Source of the DNA: Streptomyces griseoincarnatus
Lineage (GTDB): Bacteria > Actinomycetota > Actinomycetes > Streptomycetales > Streptomycetaceae
Assembly (NCBI GenBank): GCA_014649575.1
Contig: BMTH01000026.1
Span: 1-46,604 of the forward strand
Direction: 5' to 3'
Length of the DNA stretch: 46,604 nucleotides
The translations under genes and the position numbers were made by a program. Positions 41,979-46,604 of this stretch are shown one piece after another. Each line of letters starts with the position of its first letter. Within the stretch, counting starts at the first letter, position 1. The notes under the pieces were generated by a model, which saw only the letters and a list, made by a program, of their open reading frames with translations, searched no databases and had not been told where the DNA came from.

Positions 41979-42760
41979 TGGGTTCCCGCCTCCCTTGCGG
42001 CCGATACGCCGAGCGCCGCACCGATATGGGCGACGACGCTCCTCTCGTGGTCCTGGACGAAGTAGTGACCTCCGTCGAACTCGTGCACGGAACAGTCCGC
42101 CGAGGTCTGCCGGGCCCAGCCCGCGTCCCCGTCCCGCACCAGCGGGTCCCGTCTGCCGCGCAGCACCCGCACCGGCACCGGCACCGGCGGCCCCGGCACG
42201 TGCTGATAGGTCTCCGCCAGGGTCAGATCGGCGCGGATGGTGGGCAGCATCAGCGTGACGAGCTCGTCGTACGTGGAGAGGTCCTGCGGCTCCATCCCCT
42301 CCCAGGCCCGCAGCCGCGCCAGCAGCTCCGCGTCCGGCAGATGGTGGACCCGCTCCTGGTCCGCGTACTGCGGGGCATCCCGGCCGGACACGAACAGCGC
42401 CGCCGGCAAGGGCAGTTCCAGCTCCCGGAACCGCCGCAGCACCTCGAAGGCGACCAGCGCGCCCATGCTGTGCCCGTAGAACGCGTACGGCCGCCCGGTC
42501 AGCGGTGCGAGCGCCGGCGCCAGCGCGTCCACGAGCGCGGTCATCTCCAGGAACGGCCGCTCCCCGAGGCGTACCTCACGGCCCGGCAACTGCACCGCCG
42601 TGATCTGCAACGCCGACGTGTACCGCTGCCAGCTCCGGAACATCGCCGCGCTGCCCCCGGCATGCGGAAAGCACACCACTTCGCTGACCGGATCGGTGAC
42701 GTCGCCGAAAGATCGGAACCAGCGGGAACTCGGTCGGGTCGGGCGCACCTCTACCTCCAT
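41975..42760 (-). CDS. Type II thioesterase
   Basis: The 261-residue alpha/beta-hydrolase has the type II thioesterase pattern: FPHAGGSA near the N-terminus, the nucleophile in GHSMGALVAFE, an Asp in RGRRDPLV and His in FDGGHYFV. It clears wrongly loaded carrier domains. It heads the leftward NRPS operon. The ATG at 42760 lacks a Shine-Dalgarno; the GTG at 42748 is spaced 5 bp from GGAGG and may be the true start. Confidence 0.9.
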   Translation of the reverse strand: MEVEVRPTRPSSRWFRSFGDVTDPVSEVVCFPHAGGSAAMFRSWQRYTSALQITAVQLPGREVRLGERPFLEMTALVDALAPALAPLTGRPYAFYGHSMGALVAFEVLRRFRELELPLPAALFVSGRDAPQYADQERVHHLPDAELLARLRAWEGMEPQDLSTYDELVTLMLPTIRADLTLAETYQHVPGPPVPVPVRVLRGRRDPLVRDGDAGWARQTSADCSVHEFDGGHYFVQDHERSVVAHIGAALGVSAAREAGTQ

Positions 42761-43080
42761 GAGAGATGGCGAACGCAGAACGCGAGAATGCGGTGGACCG
42801 CTACCGGGCCGGCATCTCCCACCGGGTCACGGAACGGAAATCAATAACCGCCGACCTTATTCGTACCAGTTCCCTCGGAGGAGACTCAACGACCACATGA
42901 CCGACTGAGAGGTGAGCGATAAGGAAGTGAGAGCCGAGTGAGAGACCGCGCACTTTTAATTGCCTCGGCGCCGGAGTGTGCCGCCGTCATACCGACCTGT
43001 CACCGAGCCCCGCACCCTCCGATGCGCGATCCGCCGATCCGACACCGGGCCGCCCGCGGCCGAGGGAATGGAGTCAGCCG
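42761..43080. promoter_or_regulatory. Divergent promoter region between thioesterase and acyl-AMP ligase genes
   Basis: This 320-bp region separates the leftward NRPS operon from the rightward ligase operon and is A/T-enriched between 42840 and 42960. It contains the phased TGAGAG heptamers and a TTTAAT -10 (separate entry). No gene was recognised in it; a three-codon ATG frame at 42897 is not credible. Confidence 0.6.
42906..42960 (+). promoter_or_regulatory. SARP-type operator/promoter for the acyl-AMP ligase operon
   Basis: TGAGAGG (42906), TGAGAGC (42928) and TGAGAGA (42939) are spaced 22 and 11 bp, on one face of the helix. TTTAAT (42955-42960), a likely -10, begins 9 bp after the last heptamer; no -35 is evident. 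This layout (heptamers phased by 11 bp, the last about 8 bp from the -10) is the known pattern for SARP activators. Confidence 0.6.
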
Positions 43081-45066
43081 ATGCCGAGCCCAGCTCGTCC
43101 CACACTGGTGCACACCCTCGTCACGCACGCCGCCACCCGCGGCGACCAGACGGCCTACGAGTACCTGCACGACGACGGGCGAGTGGACAGCCTCACCTAC
43201 CGCGAACTCCTGGCCCGAGCCACCAAGGTGGCGCCGCGGCTGCGCGCCGACTCCGGGAACAAGGGACCCGCCCTGCTGCTCTACCCGCCTGGCCTGGACT
43301 TCGTCGTCGCCGTCTGGGCCTGCTTCCTCGCCGGGGTCCCCGCCGTTCCCGCCTATCCGCCGATCTTCGGCTCCACCGACCGCATCGCGGCCCGTTTCAC
43401 CCGGATGCTCGAGGACTCCCGGGCCGGCACCCTGCTGGCCGACCCGGACGTGCTCGGACTGTTCACCGCCGGCATGAGCCCCGAATCCATGCCGCGCGTC
43501 CTCACCCTCGACGACGCGGACACCGACAACGACGACGACGCGACCGCGGACGGGAACCCCGACGCGGACGTCCTGGCCGGCCTGCTCCGCACCGCCGCCG
43601 CACCCGAGGACCCCGCTCTCATCCAGTACACCTCGGGCAGCACGGGACAGCCCAAAGGCGTCGTCCTGGAACACCGGAATCTCCTCGCCAACATCAGAGC
43701 GATTACCGACGTATTCAAACTGGACGAAACCGCCCGCGTGGTCTCCTGGCTTCCGCCCTATCACGACATGGGGCTCATCGGATTCATCCTCACACCCGTC
43801 CACGGGGCATTTCCGGTTCGATTGATGTCCCCCGTGCATTTCCTCAAGAATCCGCTCGCCTGGCTGCGACAGATCAGCGAACTCGGCATCACCCACACCG
43901 GTGGACCGAATTTCGCCTACGACCTGTGCGACCGGCGCGCCGCCTCGGCCGACCTCACCGGACTCGACCTGAGCACCTGGCGCCTCGCCTTCAACGGCGC
44001 CGAACCGATCCGCCCCGCGACCCTCCGGCGGTTCGCCGACCGCTTCGCCCCCCACGGCTTCCGCCCCGAGGCGTTCCTGCCCTGCTACGGCCTGGCCGAG
44101 GCCACCCTCATCGTCACCGGACACCACTGGACCGGACCCGACGACGGCGTGGACGAGGACGGCCGCGTCGACTGCGGCCCCGTCATCGACGGACACACCC
44201 TCGTCCTCGTCGACCCCGACACCGGCACACCCGTCCCCGAAGGCGCCGAGGGCGAGATCTGGATCAGCGGCCCCAGTATCAGCGACGGCTACTGGAACAG
44301 CACGGGCACCACCGCCGGCGAACTCTTCGGCGTCCTCGACGGCACCCGCCGTCTGCGCACCGGCGACCTCGGCCGGCTGCGCGACGGGCACCTCACCGTC
44401 ACCGGCCGCCGCAAGGACGTCCTCATCCAGAACGGCGTCAACCACCACGCCCACGACCTGTGTACCGCCGCGACCGAGGACAACCCCGCCGTACGGCCCA
44501 CCGCCGCCGCCTTCGCCGGATCGGACGACGAGGTCGTCATCGCCGTCGAGGTCGCCGGCCGGAACCACGACACGGCGGCCCTCGCCGCCGACATCCGCAC
44601 CCGCGTCCTCACCGCCACCGGCGTCCGCGTCCACACCGTGGTCCTCTGCCCGCCCCGCACCATCCCCCGCACCACCAGCGGGAAGGTCCAGCACTCCCTG
44701 GCCCGCACCCGCCACCTGGAGGGCAGCCTCGGCGGAACCGCTGTCACCGCCACACCGGTCACCGCCACCGCCGAGGACACGGAACTCCTCACCCTCTTCC
44801 TCTCCTCCCTCTTCGCCGCCGTCTGCCAGGTCCCCTCCTGCGGACCCGACGAGACGCTCGCCGCCATGGGCGGGGACTCCCTGCGGGCCGCCGAGATCGC
44901 CGCCGTCGCCGAGGACGCCCTCACGCTCGAGGTACGGGTCGAGGACGTACTCCGCGCCCAGACCCCCCGAGAACTCACCACCCGCCTCGCCCGCCGCTGG
45001 GCCGACCACGACATGCCCTACGCCGACGCACTGGAACGCGTCAGGACGCTGATGTCCCGCGAATGA
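43081..45066 (+). CDS. Fatty-acyl-AMP ligase with C-terminal carrier domain
   Basis: The 661-residue protein has a FAAL-type adenylation domain: YTSGSTGQPKGV, PPYHDMGLIGF (typical of fatty-acyl-AMP ligases), FNGAEPIR, YGLAEATL and TGDLGRLRDG, then a carrier domain with its serine in MGGDSLRA. It activates a fatty acid and holds it as a thioester for the next NRPS. In saframycin/naphthyridinomycin-type pathways this starts a lipopeptide leader later cut off by a membrane peptidase. The ATG at 43081 has GGAG 7 bp upstream. The presumed SARP site lies about 120 bp before it. Confidence 0.9.
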   Translation: MPSPARPTLVHTLVTHAATRGDQTAYEYLHDDGRVDSLTYRELLARATKVAPRLRADSGNKGPALLLYPPGLDFVVAVWACFLAGVPAVPAYPPIFGSTDRIAARFTRMLEDSRAGTLLADPDVLGLFTAGMSPESMPRVLTLDDADTDNDDDATADGNPDADVLAGLLRTAAAPEDPALIQYTSGSTGQPKGVVLEHRNLLANIRAITDVFKLDETARVVSWLPPYHDMGLIGFILTPVHGAFPVRLMSPVHFLKNPLAWLRQISELGITHTGGPNFAYDLCDRRAASADLTGLDLSTWRLAFNGAEPIRPATLRRFADRFAPHGFRPEAFLPCYGLAEATLIVTGHHWTGPDDGVDEDGRVDCGPVIDGHTLVLVDPDTGTPVPEGAEGEIWISGPSISDGYWNSTGTTAGELFGVLDGTRRLRTGDLGRLRDGHLTVTGRRKDVLIQNGVNHHAHDLCTAATEDNPAVRPTAAAFAGSDDEVVIAVEVAGRNHDTAALAADIRTRVLTATGVRVHTVVLCPPRTIPRTTSGKVQHSLARTRHLEGSLGGTAVTATPVTATAEDTELLTLFLSSLFAAVCQVPSCGPDETLAAMGGDSLRAAEIAAVAEDALTLEVRVEDVLRAQTPRELTTRLARRWADHDMPYADALERVRTLMSRE

Positions 45067-45136
45067 CCCCGCCGGCCCCCCCACACGGCAACCAAGCGGA
45101 GAAGCACGCCCGGTGACCACACGGAGGACGACACCT

Positions 45137-46604
45137 GTGTCAGAGAACCATCAGGTATCCGCCGACCTCGGCCGCGACCTCCTCGCCCGCTGGCGTGCCC
45201 GCACACCGGACACCACCGCACCCGCCGCCCCCCAGGCCAGCCCCATCCAACTCGGCCTGCGCCTGTTCGAGGAGATCCACCCGGGCACCGCCGCCAACAT
45301 CCTCCGCTACGACGCCGAGACCGACGGCACCCTCGACACCGACCGCCTCGCCACCGCCCTGCGCACCCTCGCCCACCGGCACGCCGTACTGCGCACCACC
45401 TTCCCCGAGGGGGACCGGACCCTGTGCGCCGTCACCCCGGAAGCCGAAGCCGTACCCGATCTCACCGTCACCGATCTCGCCGGCATCGGCACCGACGCCG
45501 GCCGCGCCCGGGCGCGCGCCGAGGCGGACGCCCGAGCCGCCACGCCCATGAACCTCGCGACCGGCCCCCTCTGGCGCGTCGCCGTCTGGATCCTCGCCGA
45601 CGGCACCACCCGACTGCAGTTCCTCGCCCATCACATCGTGGCCGACGGCTGGTCCCTGGGCGTGTTCCTCGCCGAACTCGACGCCCTCTACGCGGGCCGG
45701 CCTCTCGGCCCGGCCACCCCGTTGCCCGAGGTCCCCGCCACCCCCGACCCGGCCCACCTCGCCGCCTGGCGGGACCGCCTGGCCGACGCCCGACCGCTCT
45801 CACTGCCCACGGACCGACCTCGCCCGAACACCCGCCGCTTCCGCTCCGGCCACGTCGACGTCACCGTGGACGCCGAACTGATGGGCCGCGTCCAGGACCT
45901 GGCCGACAACAACGCGATGACACCCTTCATGGTGCTGCTCACCGCCTTCCATCTGACGCTGGCGCGGACGGCCGGGCACTCGGACATCACCGTCGGGTCA
46001 CCCGTCGCGACCCGTGAACGCCACCGCGCGCCGGGAGCCATCGGCCCCCTCGCGACCATGCTCGCGCTGCGCACCGACACCACCGGCGCCCGCACCGTCC
46101 GTGAGGCGCTCCACGCGGTACGGGACACCTGCCTCGACGCGTACAGCGGCGCCCATGTGCCCATCGAGACGGTGGCGGAGCAGCTCGGCCGGCCGGGCGC
46201 CTCCCTGTTCGACGTCCTCTTCGTCCTCCAGCCGCGACCGGGCGAGGCCCGCCTCGGGGACCTGCCGGTCCGGCCGATGGTGATGGCACCCGTCACCATC
46301 CGCAACGACGTCGAGCTGTACCTCTGGCAGGGCGACGACGGCGTCACCGGCTTCCTGGCCTACGACACCGACCTGTACTCCGCCGACACCGCCACCCTCC
46401 TCGCCGACCGCTTCCTCACCGCCCTCTCGGCGTTCGTGGAGTGCCCGGATGCTGTGGTGGCCGAGGTGGATGTGCGGTCGGTGAGGGAGCGCGAGTGGGT
46501 GGCCGCGGTGTCGGCGGGTGTGCCGTTGGCGGGTGGGGCGACGGGTCGAGTCGAGGAGCTGGTCGAGGGGGTGGTTGACCGCCTGGGTGGTGGGGGTGTG
46601 GCGG
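45137..46604 (+). CDS. NRPS, N-terminal condensation domain, 3' end outside the window
   Basis: The frame is open from GTG 45137 (GGAGG 8 bp upstream) to the window edge, 489 codons. Residues ~35-440 are a condensation domain with an intact HHIVADG (near base 45632) and the later DVLFVLQP segment. It probably accepts the acyl chain from the upstream ligase-carrier protein to N-acylate the first leader residue. An adenylation domain should follow. From about base 46438 codon choice shifts from GTC/GGC/ACC to GTG/GGT/GTG-rich, suggesting the following part has another origin. Confidence 0.88.
   Translation, partial: MSENHQVSADLGRDLLARWRARTPDTTAPAAPQASPIQLGLRLFEEIHPGTAANILRYDAETDGTLDTDRLATALRTLAHRHAVLRTTFPEGDRTLCAVTPEAEAVPDLTVTDLAGIGTDAGRARARAEADARAATPMNLATGPLWRVAVWILADGTTRLQFLAHHIVADGWSLGVFLAELDALYAGRPLGPATPLPEVPATPDPAHLAAWRDRLADARPLSLPTDRPRPNTRRFRSGHVDVTVDAELMGRVQDLADNNAMTPFMVLLTAFHLTLARTAGHSDITVGSPVATRERHRAPGAIGPLATMLALRTDTTGARTVREALHAVRDTCLDAYSGAHVPIETVAEQLGRPGASLFDVLFVLQPRPGEARLGDLPVRPMVMAPVTIRNDVELYLWQGDDGVTGFLAYDTDLYSADTATLLADRFLTALSAFVECPDAVVAEVDVRSVREREWVAAVSAGVPLAGGATGRVEELVEGVVDRLGGGGVA

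Noticed and set aside
33054..42760. Capreomycidine peptide-aldehyde (elastatinal/chymostatin-like) cluster
   Set aside because: The arginine oxygenase plus reductase-ended NRPS would fit, but no VioD-like cyclase is seen and the C2-transfer set, UvrA-like gene and membrane peptidase are not explained by it. Kept as the main alternative.
1..46604. CRISPR arrays, tRNA/rRNA genes, insertion sequences, phage attachment sites
   Set aside because: No spaced identical repeats of CRISPR type, no cloverleaf-like or rRNA sequence, no transposase motifs and no terminal repeats were seen on reading through.

Overview
The window is very GC-rich actinobacterial DNA (third codon positions almost always G or C, GTG starts, overlapping start/stop codons, rare TTA codons), most likely from a Streptomyces. 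It carries two secondary-metabolite gene clusters back to back.

Left part (1 to about 14.1 kb): the right-hand part of an antimycin-type cluster. It holds the 3' end of the final PKS (AT-carrier-thioesterase, antD), a crotonyl-CoA carboxylase/reductase (antE), an Sfp-type phosphopantetheinyl transferase (antQ-like), a ligase and carrier protein (antF, antG), and divergently antH-L (PaaABCDE-like oxygenase), antM (ketoreductase), antN (tryptophan 2,3-dioxygenase), antO (formamidase-fold enzyme with Cys at the nucleophile elbow) and antP (kynureninase). Together these turn tryptophan into anthranilate, load it on AntG and oxidise it to the aminosalicylate starter; AntE supplies the alkylmalonyl extender and AntD closes the dilactone. 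antA, antB, antC and the start of antD would lie upstream.

Right part (about 14.9 kb to the end): a second NRPS cluster whose gene set I read as tetrahydroisoquinoline/diazabicyclic antitumour-antibiotic type (naphthyridinomycin, quinocarcin). It has a UvrA-like self-resistance ATPase, an aromatic FAD hydroxylase, a four-gene 2-oxoacid-dehydrogenase-like set (E1 alpha, carrier protein, E1 beta-E2 fusion, KASIII-like acyltransferase) expected to make a C2 (glycolyl) thioester, a membrane-bound M28 peptidase, a SARP/NB-ARC regulator with three TTA codons, an arginine Fe(II)/2OG oxygenase, NRPS proteins of types C*-A, C-A-T-reductase and C-A*-T, an MbtH protein, a type II thioesterase and, divergently, a fatty-acyl-AMP ligase-carrier protein followed by an NRPS that leaves the window. 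Expected logic: a fatty-acylated leader peptide is built, dehydro- or hydroxyarginine and a C2 unit are added, the product is released reductively as an aldehyde, and the membrane peptidase removes the leader.

Regulatory DNA stands out in several places: a Crp-like palindrome between antG and antH, a strong hairpin plus ten 30-bp repeats between antF and antQ, SARP-type 11-bp-phased heptamers in front of the acyl-AMP ligase operon, and TTA codons in the regulator and in the resistance gene. No tRNA, rRNA, CRISPR array or insertion sequence was seen.
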